This document shows positions 10,511 through 20,085 of a DNA stretch of 36,918 nucleotides, piece after piece (position 1 is the first letter of the stretch; the number at the start of each line of letters is the position of its first letter). Origin of the DNA: Aquificaceae bacterium (GTDB taxonomy: Bacteria > Pseudomonadota > Gammaproteobacteria > Thiotrichales > Thiotrichaceae); NCBI GenBank assembly GCA_003972955.1, contig QOAQ01000045.1, forward strand, positions 1-36,918, given 5' to 3'. Both the position numbers and the translations under genes were made by a program. The notes under the pieces are model-generated. The model was given only the letters and a program-made list of their open reading frames with translations, had not been told where the DNA came from and ran no database searches.

Positions 10511-11725
10511 TTATCCAAAGTGTGAATTATAGCGTTCTACGATGATATCCATCAATTCATAAGCTAACAGTTGTTTGTCTTTTTCTGGCAGTGATAAATG
10601 TCCGTCATGCCAGATAATTTCCAGTTGATTGGTGTCTTGATCGAACCCTTTACCTTCGCCAACAGGATTAGCAACAATAAGGTCTAGTTTTTTACGGTCG
10701 AGCTTACTGCGTGCATACTCCATTAAATTATGTGTTTCGGCAGCAAAACCAACGGTGAATAAATCATCTGATTGATGGCTAACGTCGGCAAGAATATCAG
10801 CATTTTGTTTTAGCTGTAAATGCAAATGCTCGCCTGATTTTTTAATTTTTTTAGTAAATATCTCTTTTGTCGCAAAGTCGGATACGGCTGCCGTGGCAAT
10901 AAAAATATCGGCATTTTTTGCGGCACGGAGTGTCGCCGTGTGCATCTCTTCTGCAGATTCTACCTTAATGACCTCCACGCCCTGAGGAGGGGCTAGGCTA
11001 ACAGGTCCTGAGATAATCGTGACGGTTGCTCCTAAATCTCGGGCAGCAATGGCAATAGAGTAGCCCATTTTTCCTGAGCTACGGTTGGTAATATAGCGCA
11101 CAGGGTCAATCGCCTCACGTGTTGGCCCCGCAGTAAGTAATACGTGTTTTCCCTGTAAGAATTGTGGCTTATCCATACATGCTAAGGCTGTTAAACTTTG
11201 ATGAACAAGCTCACTGGGTTCAAGCATTCGACCTGCCCCTATTTCTCCACACGCCTGCTCCCCGCTGGCAGGACCATGTGTTTTAATACCACGTTGTAAT
11301 AATATATGAAGATTATGTTGGGTGGCTGGGTTATCCCACATAACACGGTTCATCGCAGGTGCGAGATGAATCGGTGCAGTGCTGGCTAAACACAGCGTTG
11401 AAAGTAGATCATTTGCCATGCCGATGGATAATCTTGCCATAAAATCGGCACTGGCTGGTGCAATTAAAATCATATCTGCCCAACGAGCTAATTCGATATG
11501 CCCCATTCCTGCTTCAGCATCAGTATCCAATAAATCACTATGCACAGGATTCCCTGATAATGCTTGAAAAGTGAGGGGGGTAATAAACTGCATTGCGGCG
11601 GCGGTCATGCAAACACGAACATTTGTACCTGCTTTTATGAGTCCGCGAACAAGTTCGGCAGATTTATAGGCGGCAATTCCACCACTTATCCCTACAACGA
11701 TGTTTTTATTAATTTGATTTGTCAT
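10511..11725 (-). CDS. coaBC: CoaBC, phosphopantothenoylcysteine decarboxylase/synthetase
   Basis: 404 aa; [59 protein letters not shown]. Confidence 0.96.
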   Translation of the reverse strand: MTNQINKNIVVGISGGIAAYKSAELVRGLIKAGTNVRVCMTAAAMQFITPLTFQALSGNPVHSDLLDTDAEAGMGHIELARWADMILIAPASADFMARLSIGMANDLLSTLCLASTAPIHLAPAMNRVMWDNPATQHNLHILLQRGIKTHGPASGEQACGEIGAGRMLEPSELVHQSLTALACMDKPQFLQGKHVLLTAGPTREAIDPVRYITNRSSGKMGYSIAIAARDLGATVTIISGPVSLAPPQGVEVIKVESAEEMHTATLRAAKNADIFIATAAVSDFATKEIFTKKIKKSGEHLHLQLKQNADILADVSHQSDDLFTVGFAAETHNLMEYARSKLDRKKLDLIVANPVGEGKGFDQDTNQLEIIWHDGHLSLPEKDKQLLAYELMDIIVERYNSHFG

Positions 11726-11765
11726 ACTAGAATGATAACAAACTTATAAGGCTTAAATAAACATT

Positions 11766-12437
11766 ATGGCAATCACCGATTGGGCAATTGAAGATAGACC
11801 ACGTGAAAAATTATTACAACGTGGAGCAATCGCCTTGTCTGATGCTGAGCTTTTGGCGATATTTTTACGTACAGGTATAAAAGGTAAAAGTGCGGTCGAT
11901 TTAGCCAAAGATTTATTGATAGAATCAGGCAGTTTAAGTGCTTTACTGTCTGCCAGTGAGGAAAAGTTTTGTTTACATAAGGGCTTAGGGCAAGCTAAAT
12001 ATGTGCAGATGAAAGCCGTTGTTGAAATGTCACGGCGTTATCTTGATGAAAAAATGAAACGGGGTGATGTACTAAAAGATGCCTCTGATGTTGAAAACTA
12101 TTTGAAGCTAAAGCTACGTCACTCTCCCTATGAAATATTTTCTTGTGTTTTTTTAGACAATAAACATCGTGTTATAGAGTATGAAGAACTGTTTCGTGGC
12201 ACGATAGATAGTGCTAGTGTGCATCCGAGAGAAGTAGTAAGGCGTGTGATACATCATAATGCCGCTGCGGTTATCTTATCTCATAATCATCCATCAGGTG
12301 TTGCTGAGCCGAGTCAAGCAGATCATCGAATAACAGAAAGATTAAAACAAGCATTATCATTTATTGATGTACGTGTTTTAGATCACTTTATTATTGGTGA
12401 TGAGGTCGTTTCATTTGCTCGTCGTGGCTTGATATGA
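11766..12437 (+). CDS. radC: RadC family JAB-domain protein
   Basis: 223 aa; [31 protein letters not shown]-like [24 protein letters not shown]. Confidence 0.95.
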   Translation: MAITDWAIEDRPREKLLQRGAIALSDAELLAIFLRTGIKGKSAVDLAKDLLIESGSLSALLSASEEKFCLHKGLGQAKYVQMKAVVEMSRRYLDEKMKRGDVLKDASDVENYLKLKLRHSPYEIFSCVFLDNKHRVIEYEELFRGTIDSASVHPREVVRRVIHHNAAAVILSHNHPSGVAEPSQADHRITERLKQALSFIDVRVLDHFIIGDEVVSFARRGLI

Positions 12438-12922
12438 GTGTATTAAAATATAGGGGGAAGGGAAGTATGGGGTTTATCCAAATTGTGGTGGGTGTGTTAT
12501 TAGTATTGTTTAGTACAGGACTATATTCTGCACCGTTTGATCAGTCTATTGCTATCAATGTGAAAACTAAAATAGGACATGCTTTTGCTCTACAACCACA
12601 GCGCAAATCTCGTTTGAATTGTAAAGGTTTAAAGCCTATCAAATGGAAAATACACATGAATATGCGTAAAAAAAGGATGTGGCTAAAAATTGAAAATAAA
12701 AAAAGCTATAGCCTTCCCATTACTTACTCACAGTGGAACAGAAAAAGCCATAAGCGTATGATTATTTTAGCAGGTAAAGATCGAAAACGTGTAAAAGCAA
12801 CCTTAAATCGTAGCCAGCTTTGTCGTCGTAAGTTCTCACGCTCTCGTTATACTTATTCTATTCATGCCATTGTGTCCCATTCTCAATTTCTTTCAGGCTG
12901 TTGTGCGGATATCACACGTTAA
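12434..12922 (+). CDS. Small, very basic Cys-containing predicted secreted protein, overlaps radC by ATGA
   Basis: Hydrophobic [21 protein letters not shown], then K/R-rich mature region with C at LNCKG, QLCRR, SGCCAD. No family recognised. Confidence 0.6.
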   Translation: MSVLKYRGKGSMGFIQIVVGVLLVLFSTGLYSAPFDQSIAINVKTKIGHAFALQPQRKSRLNCKGLKPIKWKIHMNMRKKRMWLKIENKKSYSLPITYSQWNRKSHKRMIILAGKDRKRVKATLNRSQLCRRKFSRSRYTYSIHAIVSHSQFLSGCCADITR

Positions 12923-12959
12923 TATATTGTGTTTTTACCTTGACACTCTGCATTTAATA

Positions 12960-14060
12960 TTAAGCAATCGAATCTAAGCTAACTTGATCGGGATTAACAG
13001 CTGAGCATTGCATTAGGCGATTAAATAATTCATCTTGCTCTAAAATAGTGTGCTCGCCATTTGCATGTTGTACATATGCTGCCCATGGTACAAATTGGGT
13101 TTGAGCAAAAGAATGTTCATTATCTGGTGAGTAATCAATATTGAGTCCTGAGATATAAATGAGATTACGCCCATGATAACTTTCTTCACGCACGATAGAA
13201 CGATAACCACGATCAAATTCAACCTGAATATTAATTTCGGCGGCACTTAACATTGGTTCTGATGATGTCACTATCCAAGGAATAAAAGGATAGATATTTT
13301 TTTCTACTTGATGAGTATTATCAATATTACGTTTGTATTCAAATAAATTAGGTTTAAGATATTTTCCGATGGCTCGTGGTTTTTTAGGCCATAAAAAATT
13401 TCTCTCTCTCAAATAGGCTTTAAAATTTTTTGATACTCTGTAGCGTTTGCTGGTGCTAAGTACTTGTACAGACTTGGTCATTTCTTTAGTTAACTCTTCA
13501 AATTCAATAATACTACGCAGATTTATAAAGAGACCTTCATCATATTTTTGGCTTAAGAGCTGATTGTCAATAGTAACAAAACTACCTTCTTCCGTACGAT
13601 GCAAGAGTATATTTTTACTAGCAAATTTATACTCATTAAGATACCACTCAAGTGTGTGGTCTATCATGCCGCAATTAGGCGAAAATTCTTGATTACTGGT
13701 TTGTAAACGTCGATATATGCCAAATGTTTCAGTGCTTGTGTCATAACCCACGTGGCTTGCCTGAATAATGGCAAGGTCCTGACCATGATGTGCATGAGGA
13801 CTATGACGGCTTGTTGCCATAACACCGCCAACTAAGCCGTGGTCAAAAGGAAAGGCGCCAAAATGTTTACTGATAAGAATAATCGGTAAACCTTGGCTTT
13901 CATCAGAACAAAAGGCACGTGAAGGAACTATTTTTCCTGCTGTCATGCCTTCTTCTAAACAAAAATTATAAAATCTGGCAATAAAACTATGATAATCAAT
14001 TATTTTTTCTTCTATCTCAAAATTACCTAGGATAGATCGTAAGCGTAAATTTGAGATCAT
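12960..14060 (-). CDS. LCIB/LCIC-like (theta-type) carbonic-anhydrase-fold protein, candidate
   Basis: 366 aa; FCSDES (C51,D53), HFGAFPFDHG, IIQASHVGYD (H103), FGIYRR, NCGMI (C130) match the order of LCIB-family zinc-site motifs. Start overlaps the upstream stop (ATGA). Confidence 0.6.
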   Translation of the reverse strand: MISNLRLRSILGNFEIEEKIIDYHSFIARFYNFCLEEGMTAGKIVPSRAFCSDESQGLPIILISKHFGAFPFDHGLVGGVMATSRHSPHAHHGQDLAIIQASHVGYDTSTETFGIYRRLQTSNQEFSPNCGMIDHTLEWYLNEYKFASKNILLHRTEEGSFVTIDNQLLSQKYDEGLFINLRSIIEFEELTKEMTKSVQVLSTSKRYRVSKNFKAYLRERNFLWPKKPRAIGKYLKPNLFEYKRNIDNTHQVEKNIYPFIPWIVTSSEPMLSAAEINIQVEFDRGYRSIVREESYHGRNLIYISGLNIDYSPDNEHSFAQTQFVPWAAYVQHANGEHTILEQDELFNRLMQCSAVNPDQVSLDSIA

Positions 14061-15349
14061 GCTAAATAATACTCGTTAATTGCCTCGCCGATTTTTTCTA
14101 AGGTGTTTGTGAAAATGACATCATCTTCTTGCAATAAGGTCATACGAAAACCATTTATAGTGCTACCAAATCCTGTAAGTGGAACAACACAAACGCCTTT
14201 TGATGCCATTAATTCATAAGAAAACTGAAAATCTGCAGCAACTTTTTCCTTTTTTAATAAATCATCTAAAAATAAGCGTACGGCTTTATTTGTGGCATTG
14301 AGTTGTGCGCGAGGCAAGTTAAGTAATTCGACCACTAAATAGAAAACTCCCTTTGGTTTATTAACGCGTATTTGTGGTATATCTTTAAAAAATAGAAAAG
14401 CTTCATCTGCACGTTTTTCATACTTACTTAAGCGGGATGCTAAATAGACTTTATATTCAGGGTGTGCATAAAGGTGGGGTAAAATAACTTGTGGCAAAGT
14501 CGTCGAGCAGACTTCTAGCATTTTGGCGAGTAAGATCATTTTCATATAATCACGGAAATTATCATTTTTTTCCGCATTGTAAATTTCAACCCACCCACAG
14601 CGAGAGCCAGGCCAAGGAATATCTTTACTAATACCTTTGAGACTTAACCCTGGTACATCGCCAATAATCTCATGTAAAAGCGTCATCTCAACACCTTTAA
14701 ATGTCATGTGATGATAAATCTCATCAAAGATTAAGAAGCAGTCATAACGTCTTGCAATATCAACTATTTTCTCTAAGGTTTCACGTTCGTAAACGCTACC
14801 CGTCGGGTTGTTTGGATTAATCACTAAAATAGCAACGACATGATCGTTATATTTGACTTTATTTTCAATCTCTTCTAAATCAGGTTCCCAGTTATTTTCA
14901 GGGTCTAAGCTATAAGAAATAAAGTTACAACCTGCATGCATCGCCTCTGCTGTTGCATGTGAAGGATAAGTAGGGGAGGGAACTAACACACGAACTTCAC
15001 GCGGTAAGTTATTGATAATTTTATTGATAGCTTCGCCAAGACCATTGAAAAATAAAATATCATCAATCATGCAAATCTTGTCACTAGAAAAATTATCTAA
15101 AACAAACTGGCGCGCATCAATAAACCCGCGTGAGTCCGTGTAAGCAAATGTTTCATCCTTAGCAATATGCTTTTGAACAATCTCTTTCATCCATTTGGGT
15201 ACAGATTCCCCCGCTGAAATAGGGTCACCAATATTTTCCCAAACCATCGAAAACCCACCTAATTGTTCTAATTGCTTACCAATTAAAACAACCTCGCGAA
15301 TGGGATAACTCAATAAACTGCTGTCTGCACGTAGTAGGTTTTGCCTCAC
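14057..15349 (-). CDS. PLP-dependent aminotransferase, class I/II fold
   Basis: 430 aa; NPNNPTGSVYERETLEKIV, IFDEIYHHMTF, SLKGISKDIPWPGSRCGWVE (PLP lysine region). Confidence 0.9.
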   Translation of the reverse strand: MRQNLLRADSSLLSYPIREVVLIGKQLEQLGGFSMVWENIGDPISAGESVPKWMKEIVQKHIAKDETFAYTDSRGFIDARQFVLDNFSSDKICMIDDILFFNGLGEAINKIINNLPREVRVLVPSPTYPSHATAEAMHAGCNFISYSLDPENNWEPDLEEIENKVKYNDHVVAILVINPNNPTGSVYERETLEKIVDIARRYDCFLIFDEIYHHMTFKGVEMTLLHEIIGDVPGLSLKGISKDIPWPGSRCGWVEIYNAEKNDNFRDYMKMILLAKMLEVCSTTLPQVILPHLYAHPEYKVYLASRLSKYEKRADEAFLFFKDIPQIRVNKPKGVFYLVVELLNLPRAQLNATNKAVRLFLDDLLKKEKVAADFQFSYELMASKGVCVVPLTGFGSTINGFRMTLLQEDDVIFTNTLEKIGEAINEYYLA

Positions 15350-15443
15350 CGTTTTTTCTCTGCTTTTGTTTATAAAATAGAAACTAAACTATAACATGAA
15401 TGGCATAGAAGAATAATTGTTGATGCGTTGTCATCATAACGGA

Positions 15444-15992
15444 TTAGCTATCGAGATAAGTTCCAAATTTTATGAATTTACTAAACCAATAGGAATTATC
15501 CATACTGCTTATTTTTACACGACTGCGACGGTTGGGCGCATGGATAAACTGTCTATTACCAATATAGAGACCAACATGATTGGTTTTACTGCTGGTTTTA
15601 AAAAACAACATATCACCAGGTTGTAGGTCTTCGTAACGTACTAAACGGCTTCTATTTCGTTGTTGTGCGGCAGTTCTTGGAATATTTACGCCAGCTCCAT
15701 TTTTATAGACATAGGTCATTAGCCCACTGCAATCAAACCCTTCTCTGGGGCTTGATCCTCCATATTTATATCGTATACCTAGCTGCTTATAAGCAAGTTG
15801 AACGATATTATGACGTGCTTGTATTGTTGGAGAGTAATTTTGTGCTGGAGGATTACGGTGTTGCGAAATAGGTGGTGGAATATAGACAGGAGGACGGTGA
15901 ATTGTATGTGCTTGTCGTTGTGGTAACGGTGTACAAGCAGTTGTTAGTGTCAAAAAGAAGCCTAAGCCAAACAAAAAAAGTAATTGTTTCAT
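15444..15992 (-). CDS. NlpC/P60 family lipoprotein, peptidoglycan endopeptidase
   Basis: MKQLLFLFGLGFFLTLTTAC lipobox; YGGSSPREGFDCSGLM, QPGDMLFFKTSSKTNHVGLYIGN. Listed ORF opens at 16037, but the signal peptide starts at 15992. Confidence 0.9.
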   Translation of the reverse strand: MKQLLFLFGLGFFLTLTTACTPLPQRQAHTIHRPPVYIPPPISQHRNPPAQNYSPTIQARHNIVQLAYKQLGIRYKYGGSSPREGFDCSGLMTYVYKNGAGVNIPRTAAQQRNRSRLVRYEDLQPGDMLFFKTSSKTNHVGLYIGNRQFIHAPNRRSRVKISSMDNSYWFSKFIKFGTYLDS

Positions 15993-16312
15993 TATTATTA
16001 TCCTATCTACTGTAGCGGATATATTTATAGGCAACACGAGGGTGTCTATTTATCAGCCCATTATTTTAATTATTATTGTTTTGAGTGTCACTTATGAAAG
16101 ATAAGTTCAGGGCTAACAGATAAGCGGCCTGACTATAGGATTTCTTTATTTATTCTGTGTTTATGAATGAATAGATCCAGAATTAGGCATCCTTGTATGT
16201 AACTTCCAAGATTAAGTAATAGACATTATACCAATTTCCCTAAACAATATAAGCATATCAATATATATCTATTATTTATTTTGATATGATAGAAATTTAT
16301 CTAACTAAGGAC

Positions 16313-16468
16313 TCAGAATTAAATAATCTACGAAACTTGACTTATCTTTTTATCCCAGCATTGAATGCTCTCAATCGTTGCGTAGAGTGACTATGCGCCT
16401 CTTGAGATCATCCAGTCTGAGATAAAAATTCTGTGTCAAGTTCCGTAGATTATTCAATCCGAGTCCTA
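16313..16468. repeat. Long imperfect palindromic element, copy B (MITE-like)
   Basis: Termini aggactc...gagtcct; arms aataatctacgaaacttgac / gtcaagttccgtagattatt; same core as copy A. Confidence 0.85.
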
Positions 16469-16488
16469 AAATATAATGAGATACAAAA

Positions 16489-16965
16489 ATGGAAATAGAA
16501 GATGAAAAACTAACCTTCTACTACAATGGAAATCAAGATCTTGAATCTTTTCAAATACTTCAAACTGCACTTGATATAAGGGGATACTATCTTGTTGAGT
16601 TTTATAATGAGTTTTTAATTGATATCTATATGCTGCTTGATGACCCTGAATCAAAACATATTGCTATTGATTGGGATAACACTATTAGCGCAGATCAAGA
16701 TTTTTTCAAAAATCTCATTAAACAATTCCAATCTGCGGGATATAAACCCTTCGTCTGCACTTTACGTGCTCCTGATAGGGAAAACATTGAAGAAATTCGC
16801 TCAATATTAGAAAAGACTAATATTGCTATCTATCTTACTGATGGCAACCCTAAACGTGAGTATATGAAAGAGCTAGGTGTTAACGTTCATTTATGGATTG
16901 ATGACTTCTATCCTGGCGTTTGTAGGGAAACAAGCTCACTACTAACGAGGAATAGCATCGAATGA
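16489..16965 (+). CDS. HAD-like hydrolase, phage-like
   Basis: 158 aa; IAIDWDNTIS (DxDxT), FVCTLRA, YLTDGNPKREYM (Lys motif), LWIDDFYP (DD motif). Confidence 0.7.
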   Translation: MEIEDEKLTFYYNGNQDLESFQILQTALDIRGYYLVEFYNEFLIDIYMLLDDPESKHIAIDWDNTISADQDFFKNLIKQFQSAGYKPFVCTLRAPDRENIEEIRSILEKTNIAIYLTDGNPKREYMKELGVNVHLWIDDFYPGVCRETSSLLTRNSIE

Positions 16966-17537
16966 ATTCAGAAACGATAATGGAAAACTTTCTTGCAGGT
17001 AAGTACGAACAACTGCACTGTGATAAATGTGAAATGACATTTCTTACCAATGTCTTTGACTATGATGAAACACATGTTTTATTAGAAAAACGCTCACTTG
17101 GACTCGAATATTACTGTGGTGCTATTCATACTAAAAACTTGACCAAAGTACCTAATATACAGCGTATTGGTATTATTGATGAAGAAGACAACCCTGTAGA
17201 AGCTCCTAGCAATGAGGAAATCTATTCTGGTGATGAAACAGACTACCGTTTTATTTATATTATGGAAAAACTTGAGCATATGAATGATGAAAACAGTGCT
17301 TATTTTGATAAACATATTAAAGACTTAGATTGGAAAAATAAAGAAAGCAGAGAAGCTTCATTGCAAGAAGTCAGCGACAAGTACAACCCACAACTTGCAA
17401 CTGACATCGCTAAACTTTATGAATTCTATACACAACATAAAGAGGTTATTGCATGGGATTTACACGGTGATAACTTAATGCAACGTATTGAGAGCAATGA
17501 AATTGTTATTTTAGACCCTTATACAAGGAGAGCTTGA
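16962..17537 (+). CDS. Small protein kinase/APH-fold-like protein, phage-like
   Basis: 191 aa; IYIMEKLEHM hinge-like, WDLHGDNLMQR catalytic-loop-like, VILDPY metal-loop-like; ATGA overlap with the preceding gene. Confidence 0.6.
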   Translation: MNSETIMENFLAGKYEQLHCDKCEMTFLTNVFDYDETHVLLEKRSLGLEYYCGAIHTKNLTKVPNIQRIGIIDEEDNPVEAPSNEEIYSGDETDYRFIYIMEKLEHMNDENSAYFDKHIKDLDWKNKESREASLQEVSDKYNPQLATDIAKLYEFYTQHKEVIAWDLHGDNLMQRIESNEIVILDPYTRRA

Positions 17538-17578
17538 AAAAAGAACAAATAGACATAGTTCATAGCAAGCTAACAAAC

Positions 17579-18172
17579 TCATATTAAGGATAGAAGTCGC
17601 TTTATTTTATCGGCAATTTGTTTGCTAAAGTCTTGTAAAGCTTGGCTCTGTGCTTTTACATAGTCACCATAGCTTTTGCCATGAACAGGGGTATTTATTA
17701 GCGTTTGTTTAACGAGTATTTCTTTATTCTGCTTCAATAAGCGCCAGCGGGCTTTGAGGGTAACGTTCTTGCCTATTTCACCATCAAATCGTTCGATATT
17801 AATACGGACTTGATAGCTGGGTTTAAAGGAGAATTTCCATGGATATTGTTCTACGCTATTTGTTTTTAATAGCACGGATAGATTATCTGTTAGGGATTGA
17901 ATAATCTCTTCTTTGTAAGAACCTCCCCATTGATGATTTTCCGCCATTTTGATTTCATTGCTATTTTTTCGGCTGATGATTTGCGGGCGGTTTAATAAAC
18001 GAGGTATTTCAACAGGACCGACACCAATGCGTAATTTTGCATTACTCGCTGTTACAGGAGGAAGTGATGATAGTGAGTAAAAACGTGTGCCACCTAATGA
18101 TTCCTCACCCCCTGATAAACTAGAACATGCACTAAGCAATGTGGAAAGTAGGAAGAATAAAAATAATTTCAT
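17579..18172 (-). CDS. pqiC: PqiC-like outer-membrane lipoprotein (ABC-type transport auxiliary)
   Basis: Lipobox LLSAC; RFYSLSSLPP, LRIGVGPVEIPRLLNRPQIISR; downstream of pqiB. Confidence 0.88.
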   Translation of the reverse strand: MKLFLFFLLSTLLSACSSLSGGEESLGGTRFYSLSSLPPVTASNAKLRIGVGPVEIPRLLNRPQIISRKNSNEIKMAENHQWGGSYKEEIIQSLTDNLSVLLKTNSVEQYPWKFSFKPSYQVRINIERFDGEIGKNVTLKARWRLLKQNKEILVKQTLINTPVHGKSYGDYVKAQSQALQDFSKQIADKIKRLLSLI

Positions 18173-18177
18173 GGTAC

Positions 18178-20085
18178 TTATTTTCCAAAAATAACAGAGT
18201 TAGGCTTGCGTTGTATGGTATCTGCAAGAATAGAAAAGGATTTAGATGCTTCACCTAAATCATTGATAAGTTGCTGTAATTTATATTGTAATGCAGAGTC
18301 TTCACTTAATGTAGCTTTAAGTCCTTTATTGACAACTAGCGTCGTTTTATCTATATGCCTTAATGTTCTGCGTAAATCTTGCTGTAGTTTATTGCTGACA
18401 TTATTAAGATTTTGCATGGTGTGATGTGCATCTTTTTGTAATTTATTACTGACATTATTGAAGGTTCGTAGAGCCTGACGGGTATCTTTCTGTAATTTAT
18501 TCCCCACATTGCTAAATGTCCGTAGGGTGTGGCTGGCATCTTTTTGTAATACCTTCATTGTGTTGCGGGTATCAACCATCAAGTGGCTTATGTTGTCGGC
18601 AGTCTTTTGTGCGCTTGCAAGTGTTTTAACTAACTCGCCAGAAAAGCCTTTTTTATGCAGCTCTGCTGAAATTTTACTGATACTTTCTGCGGTAGAGGAG
18701 ATGCCTTTGAGTGTTTTCTTTACGTCTTTAGAGTTAAGTAAGGCAGTTACACTCGAAATAGCTTTGTTTAATTCGTCGGTTATTTCACTTGCATCGAAGT
18801 TGAGTAAGGAGGTCAATGAAGCTGTAGTGGGGAAGATGGCAGGCTCACTAGCATCTGTGGGTAGTAAAGCGAATACTTGTTTTATCTCTTGCTCAGAAAG
18901 TGGTTTTTTAGGCATGGTTAAAGAGATGTATTGAGCACCTGTAATCAGGCTATCGACGGTTAGTTGTGCCTGTAATCCGTTGCTGACTAAATTCTGTAGT
19001 GTAGTTTCTGCGTCGTTACGTTGTTTTTTTTCTGAGAATTTATCGATAAAGAGAGAGACTTTTACCAGTGTTTTTACCTGTGTATTTTTATTGTTTTTCT
19101 CTAAGATAATGCTTTCAACTTTTCCCACACGCACCCCATTGTATTCGACAACAGAGTCAGTGCTTAGACCATGCAGGCTATCATCAAAATACATGATGTA
19201 AAATATTTTTTCTAAACGTTGCGTGTCATCATTGGCGAGTTTGTAGCTATCGTAGAGTTTATAACTTGTTTCACCATCAAGCTCATACCCCAATTTGTCG
19301 ATAGGGGTTTCAAAGGCAATGCCACCGATTAATAAAGACACCAGTGATTCAACACGTGCGGATACACCGCCTGAATTTAACTCTAGTTCTAAACCGCTGG
19401 CATTCCAAAATCGGGTGTTGGTTTTAATTTTTTTGTCGTAGGGTGCATGTACATAGATAGATATATCGACACTATTATTGTCATCATTCAACTCGTAAGC
19501 GGTAACTTCTCCGACATTAATTTTATGATAATAAACAGGAGAGCCAATATTTAAAGAGCCAAGGTTGGCACTATTTAAGGTAATTGAGCGACCTTTTTCT
19601 TCCGCAGTGATAATGGGAGCAACGGATAAACCTTCGTAGCGTTCTAGAGCTTCCGTCTTTTTTTCGCCAGGGTCAATACCAATGTGAACACCTGACAATA
19701 GGGTGTCTAAACCACTCACTCCTTGCAACGTAAGACGAGGACGCTCAACCCAAAAGCGAGTATCACCACTTAAATTTTCAGCCATATCAGGAAAAATCTC
19801 AGCCGTCACTTGTACTTTTTTAAGGTCACTCGTAAGGCTTAATTTTTTAACTTTGCCGACTTGAATGTCTTTATAGCGAATAGGTGTTTTTTTTGCTTCT
19901 ATACCTGATGCTTGATCAAAAGTGATAGTGATGATCGTACCGCGCTCACTGTAATATTTGAACAATAGCCATCCTGCAATAAGAGCGGCGCTGAGGGGAA
20001 TAATCCAAATAAGAGAGAATCGTGGGGCAGCTTGCACTTGTGCTGTGGGGTATTCGTTATTTGCCATTATTGTCTTCACTGTCAA
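18178..20085 (-). CDS. pqiB: PqiB-like MCE-domain intermembrane transport protein
   Basis: 635 aa; three MCE-like blocks (GIEAKKTPIRYKDIQVGKVK; LNIGSPVYYHKINVGEV; HGLSTDSVVEYNGVRVGKVE); long helical C-terminus. Confidence 0.92.
   Translation of the reverse strand: MTVKTIMANNEYPTAQVQAAPRFSLIWIIPLSAALIAGWLLFKYYSERGTIITITFDQASGIEAKKTPIRYKDIQVGKVKKLSLTSDLKKVQVTAEIFPDMAENLSGDTRFWVERPRLTLQGVSGLDTLLSGVHIGIDPGEKKTEALERYEGLSVAPIITAEEKGRSITLNSANLGSLNIGSPVYYHKINVGEVTAYELNDDNNSVDISIYVHAPYDKKIKTNTRFWNASGLELELNSGGVSARVESLVSLLIGGIAFETPIDKLGYELDGETSYKLYDSYKLANDDTQRLEKIFYIMYFDDSLHGLSTDSVVEYNGVRVGKVESIILEKNNKNTQVKTLVKVSLFIDKFSEKKQRNDAETTLQNLVSNGLQAQLTVDSLITGAQYISLTMPKKPLSEQEIKQVFALLPTDASEPAIFPTTASLTSLLNFDASEITDELNKAISSVTALLNSKDVKKTLKGISSTAESISKISAELHKKGFSGELVKTLASAQKTADNISHLMVDTRNTMKVLQKDASHTLRTFSNVGNKLQKDTRQALRTFNNVSNKLQKDAHHTMQNLNNVSNKLQQDLRRTLRHIDKTTLVVNKGLKATLSEDSALQYKLQQLINDLGEASKSFSILADTIQRKPNSVIFGK
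18366..18560 (-). repeat. 54-bp (18-aa) tandem repeat in the pqiB C-terminal helical region
   Basis: LQKDASHTLRTFSNVGNK / LQKDTRQALRTFNNVSNK / LQKDAHHTMQNLNNVSNK / LQQDLRRTLRHID; matching bases at 18384, 18438, 18492, 18546. Confidence 0.85.

Noticed and set aside
15417-15626. 69-aa plus-strand ORF overlapping nlpC/P60
   Set aside because: Antisense to the NlpC/P60 catalytic domain.
18509-18934. 141-aa plus-strand ORF inside pqiB
   Set aside because: Antisense shadow of pqiB, no recognisable motif or gene context.
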